64,000 nt of DNA from Simmondsia chinensis (taxonomy: Eukaryota > Streptophyta > Magnoliopsida > Caryophyllales > Simmondsiaceae). The notes under the pieces were generated by a model that had not been told where the DNA came from, did not search any database, and saw only the letters and a list, made by a program, of their open reading frames with translations. The DNA is taken from NCBI GenBank assembly GCA_018398585.1, contig JAGTTD010000001.1:17625750-17689749 (forward strand). Direction: 5' to 3'. Numbering within the stretch: position 1 is the first letter of the stretch; each line of letters starts with the position of its first letter. The position numbers were made by a program, and so were the translations under genes. Below are positions 1 through 11,301 of the stretch, piece after piece.

Positions 1-697
1 TGCCTTATATTATGTCTATCGTAAACTAATTTTGTCTTTCCAAGGCTACAATGAAGCCAAAGTTGTAATACATGCTTTTTTCTGATTCCACGTATTCAAT
101 TTTTTGTTTATTGTGCTATTTGAGTGTTTATCATTGTTCTTCATGAGTTTTGAATGCTTGATCACCATTTAATGCCTATAATGATTCATAATGAGTCTGA
201 GAGGAGATTTATGATGAATGCTAAAGTGATAAACACCATAAATTGAGCGAATGTTAGAGATAGATTAACACAATTTGTATGGTCTTAAGTGAAAACCATG
301 GATCTTTAAAACACTTTTCTTATTTAAATTCATGCAAGAGATTGATGATTTTATATGTAGAAGTGTATGTTAAGTGTTGCTCAAGAGAGAATATTTAATA
401 AATTAGGGTTTTCAATCCTCAACACGTAATAAGAACCTGAATACCGATAATAGAAAGGTGTATTGATGCTACTAGGTTAAATCAGAAAACTTACAAAAAT
501 TCAGTAACCTACTTTAGTCCTTTTTATTTTATTTGTTGCATATTCAAAATTTTAATTTTTGGTCTTTCAAATAGTGCTAAACCTACTAATTTCGGTACTC
601 AGTCAATAAGCAATCCTCGTGGAAACAATATTATAGTCACTCTATGTTACTTGATACGACTTAGTGCACTTGCTAAGCAATCACCAAGTTAGCATCA
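1..697 (+). repeat. 5' LTR of E1 (3' part only)
   Basis: This segment aligns almost throughout with 15388-16107. The alignment ends at GCATCA (697), after which one copy continues into a primer binding site and the other into unrelated sequence. The 3' LTR copy has about 25 extra bases near 15860. The LTR start is outside the window. Confidence 0.85.
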
Positions 698-698
698 A

Positions 699-718
699 GT
701 TTTTGGCGCCATTGCCTG
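699..718 (+). other. Primer binding site of E1 (tRNA-Asp type)
   Basis: TTTTTGGCGCCATTGCC directly follows the LTR end. Plant Tat/Athila elements use a TGGCGCCGTTGCC-type site complementary to the 3' end of tRNA-Asp. This copy has a few mismatches. Confidence 0.7.
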
Positions 719-1574
719 AGATTGTTCTTATTTGAGTGATATCAATACCAACTAGTTTTGGTACTAATTCGAAGTTGTTTTGTAAAAACTTGTAAAATTT
801 TGTTTACATTTGAAGAATAATCTTTTATTTCATTCGTTTCATTCACTATGTTTAATTTGCGAATTTTTTTTTAAAAATTTGTGTACAAAACACCCCCTAA
901 AATTGTGTTTTTAAAGTTTTGTTAAATTTGTGTTATTTTATTGTTTTTCTTATGTTTTCTCTTTAGTTTCAACTTTCTTTTACTTATAAGTTAACTTTGA
1001 AAAAAGTTTGAAAGTTAAAATTGTTACTTTTAAGATTTTCAAAACATTAGTGTTACTACCCCCTTTAAAATTTGGTTTTTGTTAAGTTTTTGTATTAGAT
1101 TGTTGTATTTTTAAGTTTTCTTATCAATTTTTATTTTTTTTTAACTTTTTAATTCACCTAGGCAAAATTTTCAAAGTTAAGCTTGTATTTTTAAGTTCTT
1201 CAAAACATTAGTATTACTACCCCCCTCCCCTTTAAAATTTCGTTTTTCTAAAAATTTGTGTTATATTCTTATATTTTTGCACTTTCTCATTATTTTTATC
1301 TTTCATCTAACTTTTAAGTTTATTTTTCATAGATTGTATGGAGTGCAATAAAAAGACATTACTCAGAGTTTGAGTTTTAACAAAGAATTTTGCTAAAGGT
1401 GATGGCTTGCAACAACTATATGAGACCTCAATACCAAACTGTACCAAGAAGACCACTGGGAATTCATGAAATTATTGCATTACTGCTCAACTCTCACTGG
1501 TATAAAAACAACTAGAAAACATAAAATTTGTTCGTACTCCTTGATGTGAATTTTGTGCAGGTAGCCATGCTAGT
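719..1574 (+). other. E1 leader, AT-rich, no gene
   Basis: This is untranslated leader of E1. It is T-rich and holds two diverged copies of a segment with CAAAACATTAGT.TTACTACCCCC (near 1041 and 1200), so it contains a degenerate direct repeat of roughly 160 bases. No coding potential was seen. Confidence 0.5.
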
Positions 1575-1898
1575 ATGAAATGCCAAGTGGGTAACAGCTT
1601 TTCCTCATTGGGTTTTGAACAACATAACTACATGTCAAATTATCAAGAAGTCCAGCACAACTCTTACTTTAACACCTACAGTCCAGGATGGGTGAACCCC
1701 TCTAACTTTTCTTGGAACCATCATGAAGCACCTTGGTCACCCACTTATCCATCTCAAGAAAAGAAATATGAATTAGAAGAAACATTTAGGGAGTTCATGC
1801 AGGTAATTCAAGAAACCAAGGTTAACTTTAGAAATCAAGAAACCTCTATCCAAAATTTAGAAACTCAAGTAGGGACTACAATGGAGGAACTTTCTTAG
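1575..1898 (+). pseudogene. E1 Gag C-terminal remnant
   Basis: The 107-codon open frame encodes a segment rich in Asn, Tyr and Trp (SYFNTYSPGWVNPSNFSW near residues 30-47), followed by a helical QEKKYELEETFREFMQ stretch and an IQNLETQVG motif. This order is typical of the C-terminal part of Gag in plant Tat/Athila gypsy elements. The frame stops at a TAG and the usual following motif (SLPSNT) can still be read just beyond it. No protease, RT or integrase follows in E1, so the element cannot have moved by itself. I am confident of the family and unsure of the exact lineage. Confidence 0.65.
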
Positions 1899-3157
1899 AG
1901 GTCTAAAGATTCCCTGCCTAGCAATACCGTCATCGACCTAGGGGAACAAACTAAAACCATAGCATTGAGGGCTGAGAATACATTAGAAGAACCACCTTAA
2001 TGTGACATAACCCCCTCGATTGATCCATCGCCACCAATGACCAAACCTATCTTGACTGATCCACCACCACCATTGATCGAAATAAAGTGCCAAGCTTGTC
2101 TAACGAAGTCAGAGGCTTTCAGAGCCAAGGATGACTCAGTGAAAAAATGCAGAAAAGATCAAAAAAGGAAATTCAAGTTGTGGCACATCAAGTTCAGGGA
2201 TCCCATCGTTAAAAAAGGTGGAGATGGTCGTATAAATTAGGGTACAAGGAAGATCCACGGAAGAAAATGGTCATTGAGGGTGGATGGAGGAAACTCCATT
2301 CTCCTTCAAGATGCGGGATAGATCATTGTTAAAAAGTCAAGCTGGCAACTATAACTTAAGCGCTTCTTGGAAGGCAATCCAAGTGTTTCTTTCTTTACTT
2401 CTTTTATCTTATTTTCCTTTCATTATTATTATTCTCTCATGTTTCTATATATTTTGTTCGAACAGGTTTTTGAAACAAGTTAGGGGGTAACCTGATGACA
2501 ACGTTCACCATTAAAAAGCAATCCTCAAGCCTGGGAAGTATCTCTCACCTACTGCTTCATTCTTTGTATTTCTTTTAACATTAAGGACAATGTCAACTTT
2601 AAGTTTGGGGGTGGGAGAGACATTTTGCCACTTTTTCTAGATTTTGAACAAAATTTTTCAAAAAGTTTTCTTATCCAGTCCTATTTTATATTTTAGAGTT
2701 TGGAGCCTTTGTATGGGGATGTAGATAGTGTCGACCAACACAAAGATTTTCTATTTCTATAGTTTAGATCATTAGTCGTTTTAAATTTTACTTTGAACCA
2801 ATTTAAAATCATAAAAAGTTTTGAGATCTTATTATCATGCTTTTTAGGAAATTTTTCTACTCTTCTTAACTCGTTTGCTTTGATTAGACTTGAATAACCT
2901 AGGAATCAATTGTTTTTGTGTTCTAATTGCAAAACATGATCTATTCTAAGGCACTATCTTGATAAAACCATGTTATTTGAGTTTACTAGTTAGCATGGCT
3001 GTTTTATCTTTCTTTCTGATTAATAGATGCTCAAATTTGAATGGATTGCATTAAGATTATCATTTGCATAATAGACTTTAAAGATTTATGCCTAAGTCTA
3101 AAGAAAAAAAGTGAAAAAAAACCATAGAGAAAATGAGGGAAACATCTCTAGCACCAC
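1899..3157 (+). other. E1 internal region without intact gene
   Basis: Short open frames at 2037-2240 and 2284-2490 are not recognisable as proteins. Near 2581 the motif ACAATGTCAACTTTAAGTTTGGGGGTGGG resembles the purine-rich sequence found near the 3' end of Tat/Athila elements, but no LTR follows it. The rest is AT-rich sequence. Confidence 0.4.
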
Positions 3158-3176
3158 TATCCCATATAAACGTTTT
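3158..3176. repeat. Target-site duplication of the LINE (left copy)
   Basis: TATCCCATATAAACGTTTT here and TATCCGATATAAACATTTT at 5256-5274 match in 17 of 19 positions and flank the LINE exactly. Confidence 0.75.
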
Positions 3177-3606
3177 TTGGTAAATCAGTGATAAATACCA
3201 TGTATGATCAAAAATATATGTACAAGTCTACGAGGGGCATACCCCAAGTCAAGGCCAAAAGCCTACATCAAAGAATCAATCAGAGAAAGAAGCAAAGCAA
3301 GAAGTATCAACGGTCAACATGACCAAATAAAGGGAACAAAGCAAACGAAAGCAAACAAAGCTAGTGCTCAATCCCCCACTCCTGCAGAAGCTGCAAGTGG
3401 CAATGCGCACCGCAAAGCGTAGGAGTAGCAGTAAGACAGCTGCGGACCAATCCTGTGATCTCCTCAATGACAACTGCAGAAGGCCTGGACTGGGAGCGAT
3501 GAATCCTCAGGTTACGCTCGTACCAGAGGATGTAAACCGTCGCAGAGAGACAAAGGCGGGCAAGGATCTGATCTACCCCGTGGCCACGGAGCCTGGTAGC
3601 AGCCCA

Positions 3607-4519
3607 CTAAACCAGCTCGCGCCATGGTAGCATGGGCCAGGCAAAAGAGGTGCGAGAAGACACCCTGGACCAAACAATAGCAGAGCAATTGCAGGTGAAG
3701 AAGAGATGATCATTTGACTCAGCATCTAATCCGCACAACATGTAAGTAGCCCGTACATCCTGCACTCGATGTCTCAGCAGTCTATCAAATGTCCATAGTC
3801 GCTCACAAGAGGCAAGCCACAAAATGAAGGAGTGTCTCGGGATGTGAAGCTGAGACCAAAGGAGGTGATGGATGGAGTCCTCCTCCCTCCGACTGCGAAT
3901 CATCTCCCATGGCGATCTAGTGCTGAAAACCCCAGATGGTTCCCTCATCCACCATACGCTGTCAGCTAACCCCTGCCGGGGCCTAAAGTTAACTGAGTCC
4001 CAGATAGGAAGCAACTCATCAATATCCCATGGAAAACGCCACCAATCACCCTCAATAATATCTGAAACACGAGAGCCCAAATGATGACCAATGGAATGGA
4101 GGAGGCGGAAAGAGAACCACCCCTCTAGACCACCACACAGCAACCAATAATCGGACCACGAAGTAGTGTCCCGGCCATCACCAATGATGCCAAAAAGCCC
4201 TAGCACAAAGTGATCGAACATTAAGAATGCTCCTCCATGACCATGAAATCGAACCTCTCGGTTGAATATCCCAGAAGAACTTCTCCTTGAGTAGGTTGGC
4301 ATGAATCCACCGAGGCCAGAGAGAGTCACGATCAGTGAGTAGAACCCATATATGCTTCATGAGAAAAGCCTGGTTCCACTCATGCAGACGCCGAACCCCG
4401 AGTCCACCCTCCCTACGAGGATAACAGAGATGCTCCCAGGAGACCTTGGCCCCTCCCGGGCCCAGAGTAGCGCCCTTCCAGAGAAAGGCCGCAAGGGTCG
4501 ACTCAATCTTCTTGATCAT
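3607..4519 (-). pseudogene. LINE RT C-terminus and zf-RVT domain remnant
   Basis: Two overlapping minus frames (4178-4519 and 3607-4329) encode typical plant LINE tail sequence. The first has AAFLWKG, KVSWEHLCYPRREGGLGVRRL and WNQAFLMKHIW. The second has the zf-RVT module DSVWWMREPSGVFSTRSPWE and later FILWLASCERLWTFDRL with the Cys/His part (CGLDAESNDHLFFTC). A frameshift near 4180-4330 separates them. The fragment is non-functional. Confidence 0.8.
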
Positions 4520-4939
4520 CAGCTTTAGGAGAATGAAGACAGATGGCCAAAAGACCTAAATAGAGAACAGGACCGATCTGATAAGCTACAAGCGCCTGGC
4601 ATAAGATAAAGCACGAGATGTCCAAAGCTAGATGCGAGCAAGGATGCGGTCTAATAAAGGCTTATAGTCAATGAACTGAAGCCTCGTCGTGATGAGTGGC
4701 ACCCCTAGGTACCTCACCGGGCACTAACCCAACTGGAACACCAGAACATCAAGGAGAGTCTGCTGAAGCTCGGAATCAACCCTGGTAATGAAGACGGCAC
4801 TTTTTGCCACGTTCAAGGATAGCCCCGATAATGCAGCAAAATGATCTAAAGACTCTCATGGAACCGACAAACTACCCTCATTAGCCTCACTAAAAATCAT
4901 AAGATCATCAACAAAGCACAAGTGAGTAAGGCTGGTACT

Positions 4940-5251
4940 CTAGCAACGAGGATGAAAGCGAAACCTCGGATCAGAAGATGCGCAGCTAAGTAACCCTCGT
5001 AGGCCCTCCATGGCAATAACAAAGAGGTAAGGCGAGAGAGGATCCCCCTTCCTGATGCCCCTGCTCGTGCCGAAAAACCCATGAAGCTCGCTGTTAATGG
5101 CGAATGAAAATCTAGCTGTGGAAAGACACTCCCGCACCCATGGAATCATGACCCCAGGAATACCCATACATCGCACAGTAGTGAGAATGAACTCCCAACG
5201 TACCGTGTCAAAAGCCTTGCGAAGATCAACCTTCAGAGCATACCGTGTCAA
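4940..5251 (-). pseudogene. LINE reverse transcriptase fragment
   Basis: The 103-codon minus frame has VDLRKAFDTVRWEF (RT domain, first catalytic Asp region), the FSFAINSELHGFF segment and GIRKGDPLSPYLFVIAMEGL, all hallmarks of plant non-LTR retrotransposon RT. Downstream, the FADD-type catalytic block can be traced in another frame near 4890-4920 (with DDLMIF in the minus strand). The domain is broken by frameshifts. Confidence 0.8.
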
Positions 5252-5255
5252 AAGA

Positions 5256-5274
5256 TATCCGATATAAACATTTT
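5256..5274. repeat. Target-site duplication of the LINE (right copy)
   Basis: This is the partner of 3158-3176, with two mismatches. Confidence 0.75.
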
Positions 5275-5295
5275 AAGATATGTGCCACCCATCAT

Positions 5296-5583
5296 GAGGG
5301 CATCTCAGTTGTGGCTTCTCTTATCCATGCGATCATCGCCCAGGGGTCGGGAGTTTGATTCTCGCTGAAGATATACTCATGAATTCATAATGAGGGCATC
5401 TCAGTGGTGGCCTCTCTTACCCATGCAGTCATCGCCTAGGGATCTGGAGTTTGATTCTCGTTGATGATATACTCACGTGATAATATTGAGGGCATCTCAG
5501 TGGTGGCTTCTCTTACCCATGCGGTCATCGCCCAAGGGTTAGGAGTTTGATTCTTGCTGAAGATATACTCATGGATCGAAGTT
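5296..5583 (+). repeat. Three tandem 96-bp tRNA-like (SINE-head-like) units
   Basis: The core GAGGGCATCTCAG starts at 5296, 5392 and 5488, exactly 96 bases apart. Each unit has a box-A-like CTCAGTGGT and, about 45 bases later, a box-B-like GAGTTTGATTCTC (compare GGTTCGATTCC). This pairing resembles the internal pol III promoter of tRNA-derived sequences. No acceptor stem or complete cloverleaf was found, so I do not call tRNA genes. The array lies in the E1 internal region between the LINE and element G1. Confidence 0.65.
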
Positions 5584-5605
5584 GGCTAGGGTAGATCAGT
5601 CTCTC

Positions 5606-5913
5606 TATTAGGATCGAGATTAAATCTTGATCTTAACCTAAGATTAAGAGAGTATGGGATGAGAAAGAAGTGAAGGAGATGAGAAAATAGAGAGAGAGTT
5701 AGATGAGAGGAAGAAGGTTAATCTCAAAGAGATTGGTTGATATTTCATTGAATGATTAGCAATTACACTTGACCATCCTACTTATAGAAAATAAAAAACA
5801 AGACTCACTAAACCAGCCCCTAACCGCTAACCAACTTTGGCGCCAAAATACAAATTCAAACATTACAAGCATATGGCACCTTATTACATCATAAACGAAT
5901 AAGAAACATAACA
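5606..5913 (-). repeat. 3' LTR of G1
   Basis: It is 308 bp and matches 10994-11301. Its left end reads TATTAGG instead of TGTTATG, an eroded TG terminus. The minus-strand polypurine tract TTTTAAGGGGAGGGGAT (5914-5930) lies directly inside. Confidence 0.9.
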
Positions 5914-5959
5914 ATCCCCTCCCCTTAAAACATTCTTGTCCTCAAGAATGAAAAGAAGG

Positions 5960-7384
5960 AAATTGACTCAACAAAAATCACTCCTCTTCCCAAGTGGTGA
6001 AAGAATCATCCAAATTGCACCAGCTAACTCGAACCTTCTGTCTGTGGGGACCATATGCTGTTACTTGCGCCACTTCCTTCACTGCAGCTGGTTATAGGAT
6101 CAAGGAACCATTGGAACCCACCTCAGGAGGAGCTGGAGATGATTTGTGACCTTCTTTAACCTACTTTTTAAGAAGGGAAACATGAAAAACAAGGTGAATA
6201 TATGAATCGGGTGGAAGCTCCAGCTTGTAGGCCACCTTGCCAATTCTCTCCAAAACCTTGTAAGGTCCAAAGAATCTTGCACAAAGCTTGACATTCTTCC
6301 TTATAGCTGTCGTAGATTGCCTATAAGGCTGTAGTTTCAGATATACCATATCACCGACCTCAAAATTCCTGTCTGCTCTTTTGCGGTCTGCGTACCACTT
6401 CATTCGAGCTTGGGACTGACAGAGGTTACCCTTAAGCTGCTGCATAAGATTTTCCCTTTGCTGCACTAGCTCAAAAACCTCAGCCACCTGTGTCTCAACT
6501 CCTTGCAATATCAAGGGAGTGGGAGGATCGTACCCATACAATGCCTTAAAGGGTGTAGTAACTAATGAAGCATGGAAATGGGTATTATACCAAAATTCCG
6601 CCAAAGAGAGCCACCTTCCCCACACCTTAGGATGGCTAAACACCATGCTTCTAAGGTATTGCTCAATGCATTGATTGACCCTCTCAGTCTAACTGTCGGT
6701 TTGAGGGTGGTAAGATGAGCTAAGTGCCAGAGTCGTGCCCAAAAGACCAACAGCTCCTTCCAAAAACGACTTGTAAAGAGCTTGACCCTATCAGAAATTA
6801 TGGATTGGGGGGAGCTTGTAGATGTTATCAAGGAACACATGAGCTAACTTCTCAGCAGTCACAGGTCGAGCCAAGGCAATGAAGTGACCAATTTTAGTGA
6901 ACCGATCAACTACTACCCAAATCACCTCTTTCCCTTCTGACTTAGGCAATCCCTCAATGAAGTCCATGCTTATGTGCTGCCATATACCCTCTGGAACAGG
7001 AAAAGGTTGAAGAAGTCCTTGGTATCTATGATCACCAAGCTTCATTTGTTGACAAACCTCACATCTTTGCACAAATTCAGACATTTCTTTCTTCATTCCC
7101 GGCCAGCTGAAGTGAACCTTCAACCTCTGATGCGTCCCTTCCATGCCTGAATGACCTCCCCATGAAGAATCATGGGCAGCACTGATAACACGATGTCTGA
7201 GATTAGTAGAGATGCCAATATACAGCTTCCTCTGAATCCTGATAATCCCTCGGGTCACTGAAACATCTGCTCCAGCAGCCATATTGCTCGCCTTACCCAC
7301 ACTGACAGCTGTTATACATTCTTGTGCAAAAGAATCATTCTCATAGGACTGATGTACCTCTTCCATCCAAGCATGAGAGATCAC
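5960..7384 (-). pseudogene. G1 integrase with chromodomain-like end
   Basis: The frame at 6791-7384 holds the H-H-C-C zinc-binding module (HDSSWGGHSGMEG, then CEVCQQMK) and the first catalytic Asp region (SMDFIEGLP, WVVVDRFTK). After a frameshift near 6800 the core continues in 6562-6840 and then 6161-6646 (AEFWYNTHFHASLVTTPFKALYGYDPP and the LPPDSYIHLVFHVSLLKK segment). Near 5960-6060 a degenerate VRVSW...TTWEEE resembles the chromodomain end of plant chromoviruses. At least one frameshift and several stops make it non-functional. Confidence 0.85.
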
Positions 7385-7417
7385 TAAAATGGCTCCAAGA
7401 GAACCCTGCTCATAGTC

Positions 7418-8788
7418 CTAAAATCTGCGTGACAGTGCATCTGCGGCCAGATTTTCCTTCCCCTTCTTGTATTCAATGTCATAATCCAGCCCCAACATCT
7501 TCATCAGCCCTTTTTTTTTTTGTATCCTTGTGGCAATTTTTTGCTCTAATAAGTGCTTAAGACTTTGATGATCAGTCTTGATGCTAAAATGATGCCCATC
7601 CAAGTAGTGCCCCCATTTTTCCCCCGCAAGCAAAATTGCAAGGTACTCCTTCTCATAGGTAGAAAGAGCTTGATGCTTTGCACTCAATGCTTGGCTGAGA
7701 TATGCTATAGGCCTTCCTCCCTGAGATAACACTGCCCCAACACCACTTCCACACGCATCAGTCTCCAATACAAAGCTTGAAGTGAAATCAGGCATTGCTA
7801 ACACAGGTGCTTTACACATTGCAGCCTTAAGAGCATCAAAAGCCAGTTGAGCTTCATCCGACCATCTGAAAGTGTCTTTCCTCAACAAATTTGTGAGTGG
7901 CTTGGCTAAAGCTCCATAATTGGCTACAAACTTGCAGTAATAACCCGTTAGACCCAAAAATCCTCTCAATTGTTTCAAGGTTACCGGCACAGACCATTCT
8001 TTCATGGCTAAGACCTTTGAGGGATCGGTGGCAGCCCCTTCACAAGAGATCACATGGCCAAGGTACTCCAAATGAGTTTGAGCAAAAGAATACTTGGCCA
8101 ACTTAGCATACAACTTATGCTCACGCATGACCAAAAACACTTCCCTCAAATGCTTCAAATGCTCCTCAAAAGATGCACTGTAAATCAAGATGTCATCAAA
8201 GAAAACCAGCACAAATCTCCTAAGAAATTGTTTGAAGACATCGTTCATAAGAGCCTGAAATGTTGCTGGTGCGTTTCTCAAGCCAAATGGCATGACCACA
8301 AACTCAAAGTGTCCATGATGTGTCCGGAATGCTGTCTTGTATACATCGTGCTCTTCCACTCTAATTTGATGATAACCTTGCCGTAGGTCCAACTTGGAAA
8401 AGACTTGAGCTCCATACAACTCATCTAAAAAATCATCTATAACTGGTATAGGAAACTTGTCCTTAACAGTCATAGAGTTTAGTTCCCTATAATCAATACA
8501 CATTGGAGCCGTGCCATCCTTTTTCTTGACAAGAATAACCGGAGAAGCAAAGAGGCTATGGCTTGGCTGAATAAAGTTGGTCTTGAGCAAATCATCAACT
8601 TGCTTCTCAATCTCCGACCTCTGAGCATGAGGGTATCTGTAAGGCCCAAGCCTCACTGGCTCTACACCCTCTTTGAGAGGAATTACATGGTCTAAACTCT
8701 TCTTGGGAGGTAAAGACTTGGGCATAGCGAACACATCTTCAAATTCAGTGATCACTGCCTGCACTTCTGGCTCGGTAATGCTAATCAT
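7418..8788 (-). CDS. G1 reverse transcriptase-RNase H (open frame of the element)
   Basis: This 456-codon frame is the best preserved part of G1. It has the RT blocks FSKLDLRQGYHQI (residues 130-142), PFGLRNAPATFQ (167-178) and catalytic FFDDILIYS (196-204, a variant of YVDD). The connection segment GFLGLTGYY follows, then RNase H from LETDACGSGVGAVLS (341-355, with the first catalytic Asp at 344). It would copy element RNA into cDNA in virus-like particles. A TAG separates it from integrase. The natural product would be part of a longer polyprotein, so the Met used here is only the first in the open frame. Confidence 0.85.
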   Translation of the reverse strand: MISITEPEVQAVITEFEDVFAMPKSLPPKKSLDHVIPLKEGVEPVRLGPYRYPHAQRSEIEKQVDDLLKTNFIQPSHSLFASPVILVKKKDGTAPMCIDYRELNSMTVKDKFPIPVIDDFLDELYGAQVFSKLDLRQGYHQIRVEEHDVYKTAFRTHHGHFEFVVMPFGLRNAPATFQALMNDVFKQFLRRFVLVFFDDILIYSASFEEHLKHLREVFLVMREHKLYAKLAKYSFAQTHLEYLGHVISCEGAATDPSKVLAMKEWSVPVTLKQLRGFLGLTGYYCKFVANYGALAKPLTNLLRKDTFRWSDEAQLAFDALKAAMCKAPVLAMPDFTSSFVLETDACGSGVGAVLSQGGRPIAYLSQALSAKHQALSTYEKEYLAILLAGEKWGHYLDGHHFSIKTDHQSLKHLLEQKIATRIQKKKGLMKMLGLDYDIEYKKGKENLAADALSRRF

Positions 8789-9045
8789 TTCAGTAGGAGC
8801 AATGGCAAATAGCTAGCCCACCCACTGAAATGCACATCTCTGAATTCCCTTCTTCAACTTACTCCCTTTCATTACTTGTAATTGAGCTTGCTCAGCTATC
8901 CCAATGTGACTTTAGATCCTTGTACTTCAAAAGAAACTGTGAGGTTAGCATAATCAAACAACACAGGGTTATAAGCTCTCATCCAATCGACCCCAAGCAC
9001 CATGTCACACCCTCCTAAAGGAAGGATTCTAAAGTCATAGCTGAA

Positions 9046-9411
9046 CTAGCGGTCCTGCATAAACCAAAAGAACCCTTGGCATTTGTTTTGAGTTGTCACA
9101 GATGTCCCTTCAACCACGGTAAAAGGAAGAGGGTAAGTTCTAATCACTTCATGACCCACTTTCTTGACCACTTTAGGATCAACAAAGCTATGAGTGCTCC
9201 CACTATCAATGAGGATGATAATAGATCTTTTCCTAGCCTCCCCTTTGATGCGGATTGGGCTATGAGCCCCATTACCAGTCAAGGCTTTCATTGAAATTTC
9301 CACCGCAGCATCATCCAAGTTTTCCTCGATGCCATGATCTGAATCAGCTTCATCAACCTCAATCTCCTCACCATTAGAGAGTTCACCAGCACTAACCCCT
9401 TCAGCAGACAT
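9046..9411 (-). pseudogene. G1 aspartic protease remnant
   Basis: The frame holds IIILIDSGSTHSFVDPKVV, the active site D-S-G of plant gypsy proteases, after an acidic linker (EEIEVDEADSDHGIEE). The second half of the fold (the GCDMVLGVDWM region) continues downstream in another frame near 8960-9040. The break lies about residue 115. Confidence 0.75.
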
Positions 9412-9419
9412 AAGAAACT

Positions 9420-10810
9420 TGCGGTTACACTTGTGGCCAAACTAGTAAGGTTGATTACATCGATAACACAACCTCTATTGCTGCCTTTCATCTGTTCTGT
9501 TGGTCCTGGACTTGACAGACACTTGCTGTGGTTTGGAGCAGCTGCCACGAGACCTGGAAACATCACTTGAAGATAGAATTGTCGATTCATAAAGCTTGGC
9601 TTCAGCATAAGCCATAGACAAGGATGTAGGATCAACGGCTTTAACCAAGTTCTTCACCCTTGGCTTCAAGCCACTTATAAAAGCTGATACATTATATGAC
9701 TCTGAGGCCTGAATTTCAGTTATAATGCTAGCCCTGAGATTCTCAAACCTGGTCATATAATCTCTTACAGATGTCTCCTGCTTCACCTTATTGAATTTAT
9801 CCACAATATCTATCATCCTCCTCACTAAACCGATCACACAATTCTTTTGCAAACTCAGTCCAAGAGAGAGAAGGATTGCTCTTCATCAAGCTATAAAACC
9901 ACACCTCATGATCACCAAGAAGGTATATTGCTGCAATTTATACCTTTTCAGATTCGTCAATGTGGTAGAAATGGAAGTAGCGTTCACATCACCTCGGCCA
10001 TGAATGAGGTTGTTTTCCATCAAAGGCATCAATCTACACACGAGGCTGTCTATGACCATTATTTATGTTATTGGATGACTCCTCATTACTACCTGAGCGC
10101 TGCTGGTGCCAATCATCAGGCGGTCTATCCAATTGGTTCACATTCACTCCCCTAGGTCAGTATGTATGCTTCATTTCATGAGATCGGACCTCGGGTACTG
10201 CATTCCAGTTTGAAGGTCGATATTTTACATGCTCACTATGACCTTGCCTGTTAATCATCTCAGCTTCCTGAACTCGATCTTGAGCTCCGGCATCAACATC
10301 ATGACTTAAGGCTTCAGCTCTCACTAATGGATTAGCTTGCAACACACTAGCAGGTATTAATGGATCCAGCATAACAGGAGGATTTGGCCTCCTAAATTGT
10401 TCTCGAAATTCTGCTAACTTCACTTCCAACTGTTGCATTTGTTGATCAAACCGCGAGTTAAACCTCTTCTCTAATTCTTGTGATTGTCGTGTGATCTGCT
10501 CAGAGATCTTAAGCTCCTCCTGCTAAGCCCGTTGATCAAGCTTCACATCAATTTGCTGATTCATTTGCAAGATCTCCTGATTCATTTGCGAGATCTGCTG
10601 ATTTATTTGCTGAACTGATTCAGCATTAGATTGCCTTATTAGAGCTACAATCTTCTTCAACTGACTGTCCAACTGGGCATTTCTGACCAAATCTTGACCT
10701 GCTGCATCACTGCTACCAACAACATCAGCATATGTGGATTTAGTCGTGGTCTTAGCTGCTGCTGATCTGGTGGTAACTCCACCGGCCAATGCAACCTTTG
10801 ATGAATCCAT
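9420..10810 (-). pseudogene. G1 Gag, broken
   Basis: The N-terminus (10523-10810) reads MDSSKVALAGGVTTRSAAA followed by a Gln-rich coiled coil (QQINQQISQMNQEILQMNQQ). The middle lies at 10157-10438. The capsid region at 9475-9852 has VKQETSVRDYMTRFENLRA and the FISGLKPRVKNLV motif. A C-X2-C-X7-H-X2-C-type zinc knuckle can be read near 9411-9480 (CYRC...GHKC) but has an internal TAG. A stretch around 9850-10150 is out of frame. Confidence 0.7.
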
Positions 10811-10976
10811 AGGTCACTATGATTAAAATGTATATATATATTTTTTTAACACTTTTTATGTCAATTTGAAGTAACCGCAAGCATTTAACCTCAGAATTCC
10901 GGATTGAATTCCTAAGCAATTTGCAATGCGATCAAGGGATATTTGATATCAAATCCGTTTGAATTGGAAGCCAAAC

Positions 10977-10993
10977 GAGGCTCTGATACCAAT
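10977..10993 (-). other. Primer binding site of G1 (initiator tRNA-Met type)
   Basis: On the minus strand AATTGGTATCAGAGCCTC follows the 5' LTR. TGGTATCAGAGC is the standard site complementary to plant initiator tRNA-Met. Confidence 0.85.
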
Positions 10994-11301
10994 TGTTATG
11001 ATCAAGATTAAATCTTGATCTTAACCTAAGATTAAGAGAGTATGGGATGAGAAAGAAGTGAAGGAGATGAGAAAATAGAGAGAGAGTTAGATGAGAGGAA
11101 GAAGGTTAATCTCAAAGAGATTGGTTGATATTTCATTGAATGATTAGTAATTACACTTGACGATCCTACTTATAGAAAATAACAAACAAGACTCACTAAA
11201 CCAGCCCCTAACCGCTATCCGACTTTGGCGCCAAAATACAAATTCAAACATTACAAGCATATGGCACCTTATTACATCATAAACGAATAAGAAACATAAC
11301 A
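10994..11301 (-). repeat. 5' LTR of G1
   Basis: This 308-bp LTR begins TGTTATGATC and ends CATAACA when read on the plus strand. It differs from 5606-5913 at about 8 positions. Confidence 0.9.

Larger units (their letters stand above)
3177..5255 (-). mobile_element. 5'-truncated L1-type LINE
   Basis: The minus strand carries plant L1 reverse transcriptase and zf-RVT remnants in several frames. A 19-bp duplication flanks it at 3158-3176 and 5256-5274. The 3' end of the LINE is the left end, where the tail is only a short T-run on the plus strand. The right end begins inside the RT domain, so the 5' part was never copied. GC content is clearly higher than in the surrounding E1 sequence. Confidence 0.8.
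5606..11301 (-). mobile_element. G1: near-complete Ty3/gypsy chromovirus
   Basis: This 5.7-kb element has 308-bp LTRs at both ends, a perfect 5-bp duplication CTCTC (5601-5605 and 11302-11306), an initiator-Met-type primer binding site and a polypurine tract. Reading on the minus strand, the order is gag, protease, RT, RNase H, integrase and a chromodomain-like end, so it is Ty3/gypsy. The two LTRs differ at about 8 of 308 positions by my count. Stops and frameshifts in gag and integrase show that it is inactive now. Confidence 0.9.

Noticed and set aside
5296..5583. tRNA genes
   Set aside because: Boxes A and B are degenerate, and I cannot pair an acceptor stem or anticodon arm.
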